From NCBI GenBank assembly GCA_913052515.1, contig CAJXFJ010000071.1:1-7378 (forward strand): a stretch of 7,378 nt of DNA, in the 5' to 3' direction. A program made the translations under genes and the position numbers. The notes below the pieces were generated by a model. It saw only the letters and a list, made by a program, of their open reading frames with translations. It had not been told where the DNA came from and searched no databases. The stretch is from an uncultured Flavobacteriales bacterium (GTDB taxonomy: Bacteria > Bacteroidota > Bacteroidia > Flavobacteriales > Vicingaceae). Of the stretch, positions 1 to 7,378 are shown piece by piece. The number at the start of each line of letters is the position of its first letter. Within the stretch, counting starts at the first letter, position 1.

Positions 1-246
1 GTTGAAAGTAATCAAGGCCTCGTTTTAAAAAATGATTTTTTATCAAAAATCTATCAAAGTGAAACTATTCGTAGGGCTGTAAATAAGGCAATTCCACTTC
101 GTTTAAAAACAAAATTGAAAGCATCATCTTTGTTTAAAAAACAAGAATATACCTTGAAATCAGAGAATCAACTTTTTTTGGAAGAGTACTATCATACAGA
201 TCAACAAAAGGTCAGTGAGCTGCTTAGCAATCTAGGAGGGAGGTAA
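1..246 (+). CDS. C-terminal fragment of a probable sulfotransferase (5' end outside window)
   Basis: The frame is open from the first base to a TAA at 244-246, giving 81 residues of a protein whose start lies outside the window. The fragment is basic in its middle (a run resembling NKAIPLRLKTKLK) and ends with a LEEYYHTDQQKVSELL-type segment. Polysaccharide and heparan-type PAPS-dependent sulfotransferases commonly end this way: a basic stretch with a conserved proline, then a short helix with Leu-x-x-Tyr-Tyr followed by an acidic residue and a Leu-Leu pair. The PAPS-binding loops would lie upstream and cannot be checked here. If the assignment is right, the protein would transfer sulfate to a sugar hydroxyl in the cytoplasm. 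The stop codon directly abuts the next ATG, so the two genes are very likely co-transcribed. The family call rests on C-terminal pattern alone; another glycan-modifying enzyme remains possible. Confidence 0.55.
   Translation, partial: VESNQGLVLKNDFLSKIYQSETIRRAVNKAIPLRLKTKLKASSLFKKQEYTLKSENQLFLEEYYHTDQQKVSELLSNLGGR
234..239 (+). promoter_or_regulatory. Shine-Dalgarno sequence of the polymerase/ligase gene
   Basis: AGGAGG lies 7 nt before the ATG at 247, inside the last codons of the preceding gene. It supports ATG 247 as the true start. It stands out because the other starts in this window (1581, 3014 and secA 7312) have no comparable motif, as is usual in Bacteroidota. With the upstream TAA touching the ATG, it suggests coupled or re-initiated translation. 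Confidence 0.6.
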
Positions 247-1509
247 ATGGGCATTCAAATTGGTAGAAATTGGCTTACAGAATTTTTCTTTGTCGTTTAC
301 TTGCTTTTAATTTTCGATGTATTTACAAGGCTTCCAATTCCTTTCTTATATGAAATAAGTTACTTCTCTTTTAAGGCCCTTTTAATTGTTTTCTTGCTTT
401 ATTATGTTTTTCAAATATTCAAAACAAAACGGGTAAATAAATTATTTTTTATCCTCCTTCCAATTGCTTTTATACCGATTATTAGCGCACTGAAAGCAAA
501 TCAAATCTATGGTCAAAGTTTTTGGTTAGGCATGTCTGCTGAAAGATCAAAGATAGATTTTGTTATTCCTATTTTAGTCGTTTTTCTTTTTGAGAGGAAA
601 TACTTATCAATGGTTCGTATTGAGAAGTTGATTGTGAAGGTTAGTTTAATTTACCTAGTTGCAATGCTCATTATTAACTTATTTGTTAACCCTGAAGTGT
701 TTTCAAATACCAACCTAGTGCTTTCTTCACAAGATAAAGGGGTGATTTTAAAGTTTAGCTATTACTTGGTAGTTTTTAGCTTTTTTTATGCATATGTAAA
801 GGTATTACACGAAAGAAAATTTAAATATCTTACTGTAATAGCTGCTTCTTTATTCATTTTTGTGGTATTTGCAAAAGCCAGATACTTAACGGTATCAATT
901 ATGATTTGTGCGCTTTCCCATCTAATTTATTTACCCTTTCAGAAAAAGGTTTATTTCACCGTTTTTGGGGCTATTTTCGTTTTGGTATTGACTTTAGTTA
1001 CGACCATTTTTTTTCCAAAAGAATTTGCCACCGTAGTTGAACTTTTTATTAGTGCTTTTAATGTGGTGTTAGGAGGAGAGGTAATGGATAATTCTGCAGC
1101 ATCGCGAATTACTCAATCAGAAATCGCTTGGCAAGGGATCAAAGAAAATCCAATTTTTGGGACAGGCTTGTTGAGTAATAGATATCAAGACGGATATTTG
1201 GGTATGTATAATTACTTTTTCCCGTCGGATATTGGTTGGCTAGGTTCATTATTTTTATATGGAATAGTTGGGTTTATGATTTTAAAGATTCCAATGCTGC
1301 TTGGTATTTTTTATAAGTACCCTAAGCCTTTAAAAAAGGATGCCTTTTTGATTTCAATGAGACTTTTTCTATTGTTTTTCTTTGTACATAGCATTGTTGC
1401 TTCTTATGATGTAAACAAAATTGGAATGTTTCTTTTGGTGTTTGGAATCTTATATTGCTATCGGTATCAGTCTATTTCTAATCAAGCTGTTGGAAATGAA
1501 ACCAAGTGA
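247..1509 (+). CDS. O-antigen polymerase/ligase-like integral membrane protein (Wzy_C type)
   Basis: A 420-residue hydrophobic protein with roughly 10-12 predicted membrane segments (for example about 10-27, 41-58, 66-82, 104-116, 127-147, 168-185, 194-210, 213-229, 234-256, 328-358, 367-385 and 391-406). The longest non-membrane stretch, roughly 276-327, holds the family-like signature: an Arg (R287) in a SAASRI context, a Trp-containing helix, then N301-P302 followed by G305-T306-G307, as in the Wzy_C / O-antigen ligase domain, where R...W...NP..G.G is recurrent. A second Arg (R212) follows a transmembrane helix, matching the other functionally important arginine of these glycosyltransferases. 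Such proteins either polymerise lipid-linked repeat units or ligate a finished glycan to lipid A or protein, on the periplasmic face of the inner membrane. Polymerase and ligase cannot be told apart from sequence alone. The neighbouring transferase and acylation genes favour a role in an exopolysaccharide or O-antigen locus. ATG 247 is backed by a strong ribosome binding site. Confidence 0.75.
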   Translation: MGIQIGRNWLTEFFFVVYLLLIFDVFTRLPIPFLYEISYFSFKALLIVFLLYYVFQIFKTKRVNKLFFILLPIAFIPIISALKANQIYGQSFWLGMSAERSKIDFVIPILVVFLFERKYLSMVRIEKLIVKVSLIYLVAMLIINLFVNPEVFSNTNLVLSSQDKGVILKFSYYLVVFSFFYAYVKVLHERKFKYLTVIAASLFIFVVFAKARYLTVSIMICALSHLIYLPFQKKVYFTVFGAIFVLVLTLVTTIFFPKEFATVVELFISAFNVVLGGEVMDNSAASRITQSEIAWQGIKENPIFGTGLLSNRYQDGYLGMYNYFFPSDIGWLGSLFLYGIVGFMILKIPMLLGIFYKYPKPLKKDAFLISMRLFLLFFFVHSIVASYDVNKIGMFLLVFGILYCYRYQSISNQAVGNETK

Positions 1510-1580
1510 ATTCATATTTTTTGCTAAGTACGTAAGCAACTTATTTGCAACTATTGTAAAACGGAAACAAGCTTCTTGAT

Positions 1581-3011
1581 ATGATTTTTAATTCCATAGA
1601 GTTTTTTATTTTCTTGCCACTTGTTTTTATGGTCTATTGGCTAATTCCGAGCAGTCAATATAGAAAGCAAAATGTTGTCATTCTTTTGGCAAGTTATGTA
1701 TTTTATGGTTGGTGGGATTGGCGCTTTTTAAGCCTAATTATGCTTAGTTCTGCACTTGATTATGGTATAGGAATAGCACTTGCAAAAAAACAAGATAAAA
1801 GACAGCGTAAATATCTTTTAGCACTAAGTTGCCTCGTTAATATTGGTCTATTAGCTTATTTTAAATATTATAACTTTTTCTTAGATAGCTTCATCGATGC
1901 ATTTCGGTTTTTTGGAAATCAAATAGAATTCGATCGACTAAAAGTAATTTTACCTGTTGGAATTAGTTTCTATACTTTTCAAACACTCAGTTATTCAATT
2001 GATGTGTATAAGCGAAAGATAGAACCAAGTAAAGACGCGGTTTCGTTTTTTGCATTTGTCAGTTTTTTTCCGCAGCTGGTGGCGGGTCCCATAGAACGAG
2101 CATCAAATTTACTTCCTCAGTTTAACGTTAAACGAAAGTTCGATTTATCCGCTTCGGTAGACGGTATGAGACAAATTTTATGGGGATTTTTTAAAAAAAT
2201 TGTAATTGCAGATAATTGTGCCGTTTTGGTCAACGATATTTTTGCCCATCATCAAGATTATTCAGGCAGCACATTAGCTATTGGAGCCATTTTGTTTGCC
2301 TTTCAGATTTATGGTGATTTTTCTGGATACTCTGATATAGCCATTGGTACGGCAAGACTATTTGGTTTTCAGTTAATGAAAAACTTTGCATTTCCTTACT
2401 TTTCTAGAGACATTGCAGAGTTTTGGAGAAGGTGGCACATTTCGTTGTCAACCTGGTTTAGAGACTACGTATACATACCGCTTGGCGGAAGTAGACTTAG
2501 CAAGTCTAAAACAGTAAGAAACACCATGATTATCTTTCTAGTAAGTGGGTTTTGGCATGGAGCAAACTGGACTTTTGTTTTTTGGGGTTTTTTTCATGCA
2601 CTATTATTTATGCCATTGTTGTTGACAGCAAAAAACAGAAACCACATCAAAGAAGTAGAAAGCTCTATACCTTCTTTTCGAATGGTTCTAAGTATTTTGA
2701 GAACCTTTTTATTGGTTAGTCTTGCCTGGGTGTTTTTTCGTGCAGAACATGTTTCAGATGCGCTTTACATCATCCGTAAAATTTTCACTGATATATGGCA
2801 GCCAATCTCTATTGATATGCCCATGTTTTTATGGCCTATGATATTTGCTTTCTTGCTATGGGAGTGGATTCACAGAACGAAAGAGCATGGTTTGCAATTT
2901 GCTGTTTTTAAAAAGAGTAGAGGCTTGAGATGGTTAATCTACTATTCCATTATTCTAGCAATTGTATTATTAGGTAATCACAGCGAATCCTTTATATACT
3001 TCCAATTTTAA
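1581..3011 (+). CDS. MBOAT-family O-acyltransferase (AlgI-like)
   Basis: A 476-residue polytopic membrane protein of the usual size for AlgI-type MBOAT enzymes. It starts with the typical N-terminus (MIFNSIEFFIFLPLVF). The conserved cytoplasmic and active-site elements appear in order: FFPQLVAGPIER at 162-173; FWRRWHISLSTWFRDY starting at F281, with H286; an IPLGGSR segment just after; and SGFWHGANW with the presumed catalytic H326. All expected histidines and the Arg/Trp clusters are intact. In characterised relatives (alginate AlgI, peptidoglycan PatA, teichoic acid DltB) the protein takes an acyl group, usually acetyl, from a cytoplasmic donor and passes it across the inner membrane to a periplasmic partner that modifies a glycan. 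The next gene begins 2 bp after this stop and encodes an SGNH-like protein, the expected partner type. The acyl donor and glycan acceptor are inferred, not seen. No Shine-Dalgarno precedes ATG 1581; the start is chosen by fit to the family N-terminus. Confidence 0.88.
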   Translation: MIFNSIEFFIFLPLVFMVYWLIPSSQYRKQNVVILLASYVFYGWWDWRFLSLIMLSSALDYGIGIALAKKQDKRQRKYLLALSCLVNIGLLAYFKYYNFFLDSFIDAFRFFGNQIEFDRLKVILPVGISFYTFQTLSYSIDVYKRKIEPSKDAVSFFAFVSFFPQLVAGPIERASNLLPQFNVKRKFDLSASVDGMRQILWGFFKKIVIADNCAVLVNDIFAHHQDYSGSTLAIGAILFAFQIYGDFSGYSDIAIGTARLFGFQLMKNFAFPYFSRDIAEFWRRWHISLSTWFRDYVYIPLGGSRLSKSKTVRNTMIIFLVSGFWHGANWTFVFWGFFHALLFMPLLLTAKNRNHIKEVESSIPSFRMVLSILRTFLLVSLAWVFFRAEHVSDALYIIRKIFTDIWQPISIDMPMFLWPMIFAFLLWEWIHRTKEHGLQFAVFKKSRGLRWLIYYSIILAIVLLGNHSESFIYFQF

Positions 3012-3013
3012 AA

Positions 3014-3967
3014 ATGATGAGAATTTTTTTGTTTCGTTTTCTGCTGTTTTTGCTTCCTTTTATTCTGTTGATTCCAATTGAATTGCATCTAAGAGAAAAT
3101 ACTTTTAAGGCTAAATCGGAACTGATTGAAGATGAACAGAACGAGATAGAACTTTTGTTGTTGGGGAGCTCACAATTGGCTCATTCTGTTAATCCTGAGT
3201 TTATTGGACTTAAAACAGCTTCTTTAGCTATTGACGGTAGTGCAATGGATATAGATTATCTTCTGTTTCAAAAATACTTTAGTCAGTTAAAAGAAATAAA
3301 GGCAGTTGTAGTAGAATTGTCTTATCATTCCATGTTTGAAAGTCGTGGACAAGCTTGGGCAAAAAATCACCTTTTACTGAACTATTTCCAGATTAATAAT
3401 TATGGCACTACTCCTTCGGTTAATCAGCATTTTTTGATTAGTGCCCAGCCTCAGTTCTACTTAAGAAAAATACTTCAAGAGTTTAAGCAAAAAGGGGTAA
3501 GTCAATATAATAAGTATGGATTTATAGATAAACCTTTAGATACGTCAATTCATCTTCCAATCACAAGGTTTAGAAGGCTATCCTATGATGAGAAACGTAT
3601 TCAATTGACCAGTCAAGACTATCTTTCTAAGATTTCTCACTTTTCATTATCCACAAAACCATTTGAAGCTCATGCACAGCGATTGAGAGCTATTAGGGAT
3701 ACGTGTTTGAAATATGAGGTTCAACTCATTTTTTTGTCACCACCCAAACATCAGATGTATAATCAAAAAATGGATGCGAAGAAATTAGCATTGCGAGAAG
3801 AGTTTCTTCATGAAATGCTAAGTACTAATCACGTTCATTTTCTGAATTATGAAACAGACTTTGAAAGGAATACCAGATTATTTGATAACGAGAATCATAT
3901 GAATATAAAAGGAGCCGAAATCTTCACGAAGAAGATTTCGGCTCATATAGACTCTCTTTTAAGATAA
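3014..3967 (+). CDS. Membrane-anchored SGNH-hydrolase-like protein, probable partner of the MBOAT acyltransferase
   Basis: A 317-residue protein with one N-terminal hydrophobic helix (about 4-24), so probably anchored in the inner membrane with its domain in the periplasm. SGNH-like blocks are visible. LLLGSSQ has G51 and the candidate nucleophile S53, followed by an NPEF segment. SLAIDGSAMD (70-79) is in the place of the second glycine block. A hydrophobic strand ends in LSPPKH (241-246). Near the C-terminus, FDNENHMNIKGAE has H295 followed by the usual N-x-x-G-A pattern. Proteins of this type commonly follow MBOAT genes and are thought to complete acyl transfer to the glycan, as AlgJ/AlgX or PatB do. 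The acid of the triad is odd: D291 sits four, not three, residues before H295. Translation probably starts at ATG 3014; ATG 3017 is an equal alternative. The gene is 2 bp downstream of the MBOAT gene and its stop is 3 bp from the convergent secA stop. The specific substrate is unknown. Confidence 0.72.
   Translation: MMRIFLFRFLLFLLPFILLIPIELHLRENTFKAKSELIEDEQNEIELLLLGSSQLAHSVNPEFIGLKTASLAIDGSAMDIDYLLFQKYFSQLKEIKAVVVELSYHSMFESRGQAWAKNHLLLNYFQINNYGTTPSVNQHFLISAQPQFYLRKILQEFKQKGVSQYNKYGFIDKPLDTSIHLPITRFRRLSYDEKRIQLTSQDYLSKISHFSLSTKPFEAHAQRLRAIRDTCLKYEVQLIFLSPPKHQMYNQKMDAKKLALREEFLHEMLSTNHVHFLNYETDFERNTRLFDNENHMNIKGAEIFTKKISAHIDSLLR
3903..3944 (-). terminator. Probable intrinsic terminator of secA, inside the end of the SGNH-like gene
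   Basis: A perfect 14-bp inverted repeat has arms at 3912-3925 and 3931-3944 with a 5-nt loop (GAGCCGAAATCTTC and its complement). Read in the secA direction, the stem begins 26 nt past the secA stop codon and is followed by C then UUUUAUAUU (3910 down to 3902), a standard Rho-independent layout. Read in the plus direction the same stem is followed by ATATAGACTCTCTTTT, a weaker tail that could give partial termination of the polysaccharide transcript. The whole element is also coding sequence for residues 300-310 of the SGNH-like protein. Confidence 0.72.
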
Positions 3968-3970
3968 CGC

Positions 3971-6900
3971 CTACTTACCGTGGCACTGCTTAAACTTTTT
4001 GCCACTGCCGCAAGGGCAAGGGTCGTTTCGTCCTACTTTTTTCTCAACTCGAACTGGTTCTACTTTTGGTTTGCTTGGAGCCGTTGCACCTGAATTTTGA
4101 GCTTGACTTGATTGTCCTTGGCTAAAGCTTGGTATTTCAGTTCTAGAAGTTTCTAACTTAGGTTGAGCTTGCTGCTGCTGAGGTGCTTCTTTTACTTGAG
4201 CTTGAACTTCTTGTTGTGGTAAATTTCCTTTTAATAAGAAGGCAACCACTTCTCGATTTGTTCGATCTAGCATTTGCTTGAACAACTCAAAAGCTTCAAA
4301 CTTATATATCAACAACGGATCTTTTTGTTCGTAAACTGCTCCTTGCACAGATTGCTTCAAGTCATCCATTTCTCTCAAATGTTCTTTCCAAGCTAAGTCA
4401 ATCATAGCTAAGATAACATTCTTCTCAAAAGAGCGATTTAATTCTTTTCCTTCCGATTCATAAGCCTTTTCTAAAGGGCTAACCACCTGAATGGTTTTCT
4501 TTCCGTCGGTAAATGGAACAACAATGTTTTGATAATTATTAGCCTCGTTTTCGTATACGTTTTTAATCACCGGATAAGCGGATTTCGCAACTAATGAAGT
4601 CTTTTGTTTGTAGGCTTCAACGCATAGCTCATTGATGTTCTCTGTTAGTTCATTCGCATTCATTTTCATGTAATCGTCTTCGCTAACAGGACTTTCTATT
4701 GAAAGATTTCTAATGAGTTCAAACTTGAAGTTTTCAAAATCTCGGACATCTGTATTTTCCTGTACAATACTGCCAACAGTATCGTAAATCATATTGGCGA
4801 TATCAACATTTAAACGCTCTCCAAACAGGGCATTCTTTCTTCTACGATAAATTACTTCTCTTTGAGAATTCATCACATCGTCGTACTCCAACAGTCGCTT
4901 TCGAATACCAAAGTTGTTTTCTTCAACCTTTTTCTGAGCACGCTCAATCGATTTGGTAATCATGGAATGTTGTATGACTTCACCATCCTCATGACCCATT
5001 CTGTCCATTAATTTGGCAATACGATCTGAGCCAAATAAACGCATCAAATTGTCTTCTAAAGAAACATAAAATTGAGAGCTACCTGGGTCCCCTTGTCTAC
5101 CTGCTCTACCTCTTAACTGACGGTCAACTCGTCTCGATTCATGTCTTTCAGTTCCAATTATGGCTAATCCACCGGCATCTTTAACTTCTTTGCTCAACTT
5201 AATGTCAGTACCTCTACCTGCCATATTCGTAGCAATGGTTACGTTACCAGGCTTACCGGCTTCAGCTACAATATCGGCTTCTTTTTGGTGAAGTTTTGCG
5301 TTCAAAACATTGTGCTTAATATTTTTCATTTTAAGCATTCTGCTCAATAACTCAGAGATTTCTACTGAAGTTGTACCTACAAGCACAGGCCTGTTTTGTT
5401 TTACCAATACTTCAATTTCGTCAATTACTGCATTGTATTTTTCTCGAGTAGTTTTAAAAACCAAATCTTCTCGATCATCTCTTGCAATTGGCTTGTTGGT
5501 CGGAATTACAACAACATCTAGTTCGTAAATATCCCAAAACTCTCCTGCTTCAGTTTCTGCTGTACCAGTCATCCCAGATAGCTTGTGGTACATTCTAAAG
5601 TAATTCTGAAGCGTTACGGTTGCATAGGTTTGAGTTGCTGCTTCAACCTTTACATTTTCCTTTGATTCTATCGCTTGGTGAAGCCCGTCTGAATAACGAC
5701 GACCTTCCATAATACGACCAGTTTGTTCATCAACAATTTTAACCTTATTGTCCATAACCACGTATTCAGTGTCTTTTTCGAATAGGGTATAGGCCTTTAA
5801 AAGTTGATTTACTGTATGGATTCGTTCTGCTTTGATTGAATAATCTTGTATAATTCGATCTTTTGCAGCAATTTTTTCTTGTTCGTCAATACTTGAATTG
5901 TCAATTTCACTAAGCTCCATATTAATGTCAGGAAGCACAAAGAAATCGTCGGAAGTGTTGTTTCCAGAAATCAATTCGATTCCCTTCTCAGTTAGCTCTA
6001 TGGAGTTGTTTTTCTCATCAATCACAAAGAATAATTCTTCATCTACCAAATGCATTTCCTTACCTTGGTCTTGCATGTAGTAATTTTCAGTTTTCTGCAA
6101 CTGAGAACGAATACCAGGCTCACTTAAAAATTTGATTAATGCTTTATTTTTAGGCAATCCCCTGTAGGAACGAAGCAAAGCCATTCCGCCATCTTCTTGA
6201 AGCTTTTTTTGAGCTTTGCTGTCCTCAACTTCTTGAGTTAGTTTTTTCTTAGCATCTGCAATCAAAGTGGTAATTAGTCTCCTCTGAGCAGTAACTAACT
6301 TCTCAACCACAGGCTTTAATTCTGCAAATTCATGCTTGTCTCCTTTTGGAGTTGGTCCTGAAATAATTAAAGGAGTTCTTGCATCATCAATTAAAACCGA
6401 ATCAACTTCATCAATAATGGCATAATGATGCTTTCTTTGAACGAGCTCTTCAGGAGTTCTTGACATATTGTCCCTCAAGTAATCAAAGCCGAATTCATTA
6501 TTAGTACCGTATGTAATATCCGCTTGATATGCTGTTCTTCTTTCAGCAGAGTTGGGCTGATGGTTGTCGATACAATCTACCGTTAGGCCATGAAATTCAA
6601 AAATAGGTCCCATCCACTCGGCATCTCTTCGTGCTAAGTAATCATTTACAGTTACCAAATGAACACCTCTTCCTGTTAAGGCGTTTAAGTATACTGGTAA
6701 AGTTGCTACTAAGGTTTTTCCTTCTCCGGTTGCCATTTCAGCAATCTTTCCTTTATGCAAAGTGATTCCACCAATCAACTGAACATCATAGTGAACCATA
6801 TCCCAAGTAATTTCAGCACCAGAAGCGTTCCACTGATTGTGCCAAATAGCTTGATCTCCCTCAATTTCTACACTATCTCTTTTTGCAGCAATGTCTTTAT

Positions 6901-7312
6901 CCATTTCACTGGCCGTTACTTTTACTGCTTTTGTTTCAGCAAACCGGCGAGCAGTTTCCTTAACTACAGCAAAAGCTTCTGGTAGAATTCGCTCTAAAAC
7001 TTCTTCAAGTTTGTTGTCAATGCTAGATTCAATATCATCGATTTGCTTGTAGATGGATTCTTTTTGATCTGTAGATTCTTCCGCTTCAGCCTGAGCTTTT
7101 AATTGCTCTATTTCTTCTTGCTCTTTAGCAATATATTCGTTGATGGTTTGTTTGAAATCTGTTGTTTTCTGTCTTAACTCATCATTTGAAAGACTTGCTA
7201 GTTGAGGGTAAACCGCTTTGATTTTTTCAACCGAAGGCATGACTTCTTTTATAACGCGATCAGCTTTGCTGCCTAGAATTTTCTTAAAAGTTTTTGTAAG
7301 TGAACCAAACAT
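3971..7312 (-). CDS. secA: SecA, preprotein translocase motor ATPase
   Basis: A complete 1,113-residue SecA, the ATPase that pushes unfolded preproteins through SecYEG at the inner membrane. Domains in order: NBD1 with Walker A GEGKT (196-200) and DEVD (301-304); the preprotein cross-linking region; NBD2 with the AGRGTD motif (698-703) and the [11 protein letters not shown] motif VI (732-742); the helical scaffold and wing domains; a Gln/Ser/Pro-rich linker (about 1032-1092); and a zinc-binding tail with C1099, C1101, C1110 and H1111. It is about 210 residues longer than E. coli SecA. The extra sequence includes a charged, coiled-coil-like insert (about 55-98), a second insert (about 124-172) and one after the DEVD/ISG region (about 343-415). 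The NBD2 stretch after GRGTD is instead shorter than in E. coli. This layout is typical of Bacteroidota. The start is ATG 7312 because [14 protein letters not shown] matches SecA N-termini. The frame extends to a TTG at 7351, but that codon lies in a likely promoter. The stop is TAG. Confidence 0.97.
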   Translation of the reverse strand: MFGSLTKTFKKILGSKADRVIKEVMPSVEKIKAVYPQLASLSNDELRQKTTDFKQTINEYIAKEQEEIEQLKAQAEAEESTDQKESIYKQIDDIESSIDNKLEEVLERILPEAFAVVKETARRFAETKAVKVTASEMDKDIAAKRDSVEIEGDQAIWHNQWNASGAEITWDMVHYDVQLIGGITLHKGKIAEMATGEGKTLVATLPVYLNALTGRGVHLVTVNDYLARRDAEWMGPIFEFHGLTVDCIDNHQPNSAERRTAYQADITYGTNNEFGFDYLRDNMSRTPEELVQRKHHYAIIDEVDSVLIDDARTPLIISGPTPKGDKHEFAELKPVVEKLVTAQRRLITTLIADAKKKLTQEVEDSKAQKKLQEDGGMALLRSYRGLPKNKALIKFLSEPGIRSQLQKTENYYMQDQGKEMHLVDEELFFVIDEKNNSIELTEKGIELISGNNTSDDFFVLPDINMELSEIDNSSIDEQEKIAAKDRIIQDYSIKAERIHTVNQLLKAYTLFEKDTEYVVMDNKVKIVDEQTGRIMEGRRYSDGLHQAIESKENVKVEAATQTYATVTLQNYFRMYHKLSGMTGTAETEAGEFWDIYELDVVVIPTNKPIARDDREDLVFKTTREKYNAVIDEIEVLVKQNRPVLVGTTSVEISELLSRMLKMKNIKHNVLNAKLHQKEADIVAEAGKPGNVTIATNMAGRGTDIKLSKEVKDAGGLAIIGTERHESRRVDRQLRGRAGRQGDPGSSQFYVSLEDNLMRLFGSDRIAKLMDRMGHEDGEVIQHSMITKSIERAQKKVEENNFGIRKRLLEYDDVMNSQREVIYRRRKNALFGERLNVDIANMIYDTVGSIVQENTDVRDFENFKFELIRNLSIESPVSEDDYMKMNANELTENINELCVEAYKQKTSLVAKSAYPVIKNVYENEANNYQNIVVPFTDGKKTIQVVSPLEKAYESEGKELNRSFEKNVILAMIDLAWKEHLREMDDLKQSVQGAVYEQKDPLLIYKFEAFELFKQMLDRTNREVVAFLLKGNLPQQEVQAQVKEAPQQQQAQPKLETSRTEIPSFSQGQSSQAQNSGATAPSKPKVEPVRVEKKVGRNDPCPCGSGKKFKQCHGK

Positions 7313-7348
7313 AAAAGTTTCGGTGTTTAAATTTTTAAAAAAGGAGAC

Positions 7349-7356
7349 CAAAGTTA
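7349..7356 (-). promoter_or_regulatory. Candidate Bacteroidota-type -7 box of the secA promoter
   Basis: On the minus strand the bases read TAACTTTG, an exact match to the TAnnTTTG -7 consensus of Bacteroidota housekeeping promoters. Initiation a few bases downstream would leave an AT-rich leader of about 30 nt before ATG 7312, with no Shine-Dalgarno. The partner -33 (TTG) element would fall at or just beyond the right edge of the window, so only half of the promoter can be judged. Confidence 0.5.
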
Positions 7357-7378
7357 CTCATTTTAGAACTCCTAAAGG

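Noticed and set aside
1510..1580. Gap before the MBOAT gene, with a weak TTGCT/AGCAA hairpin (1521-1539) and T-rich bases
   Set aside because: The stem is only 5 bp with no following U run, and no exact TAnnTTTG promoter box was found, so neither a terminator nor a promoter is supported.
4171..4180. Short CTG triplet repeat
   Set aside because: It encodes part of the Gln-rich linker near the SecA C-terminus and is too short to count as a repeat element.
5310..5528. 72-codon plus-strand open frame within secA
   Set aside because: It lies wholly opposite conserved SecA coding sequence, has a low-complexity Ser/Thr/Ile-rich product, and resembles no known family; it is an antisense shadow.
5898..6080. 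60-codon plus-strand open frame within secA
   Set aside because: Antisense shadow of SecA with a Ser-rich, low-complexity product and no start context.
6755..6985. 76-codon plus-strand open frame within secA
   Set aside because: Antisense shadow of the NBD1 region of SecA, with no family resemblance.
7334..7361. Tiny minus-strand frame MSNFGLLF with an AGGAG 7 nt upstream, a possible secA leader peptide
   Set aside because: It overlaps the candidate -7 box, so its start would lie upstream of the transcription start. At 8 residues it also has no SecM-like arrest sequence.

Overview
The window looks like a chromosomal segment from a Bacteroidota bacterium, probably a Flavobacteriia-like lineage; I cannot place it more finely. 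The evidence is an AT-rich sequence, a SecA of about 1,113 residues with the long insertions typical of that phylum, a -7 box of the form TAnnTTTG upstream of secA, and start codons that mostly lack a Shine-Dalgarno sequence.

The left half (1-3967) is the downstream end of a plus-strand surface-polysaccharide cluster. It holds the C-terminal end of a probable sulfotransferase (1-246), an O-antigen polymerase/ligase-like membrane protein (247-1509), an MBOAT O-acyltransferase of the AlgI type (1581-3011), and a membrane-anchored SGNH-hydrolase-like protein (3014-3967). The first two genes abut with no spacer and the last two are 2 bp apart. A 71-bp gap separates the pairs, and I see no convincing promoter or terminator in it. 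A reasonable inference is that the genes build and decorate an exported glycan. The polymerase or ligase would assemble it, the MBOAT/SGNH pair would add O-acyl (probably acetyl) groups, and the sulfotransferase-like protein might add sulfate. The actual glycan cannot be read from the sequence.

The right half (3971-7312, minus strand) is a complete secA, the motor ATPase of the general secretion pathway. It converges on the polysaccharide genes with only 3 bp between the two stop codons. A perfect 14-bp inverted repeat followed by a U-rich stretch, read in the secA direction, lies inside the last codons of the SGNH-like gene and is the likely secA terminator. A candidate secA promoter lies at 7349-7356, near the right edge.

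No RNA genes, CRISPR arrays, insertion sequences or phage features were seen. I found no clearly novel system. The points most worth a second look are the terminator embedded in a coding sequence, the shifted catalytic motif in the SGNH-like protein, and the acylation and possible sulfation genes beside one polymerase.
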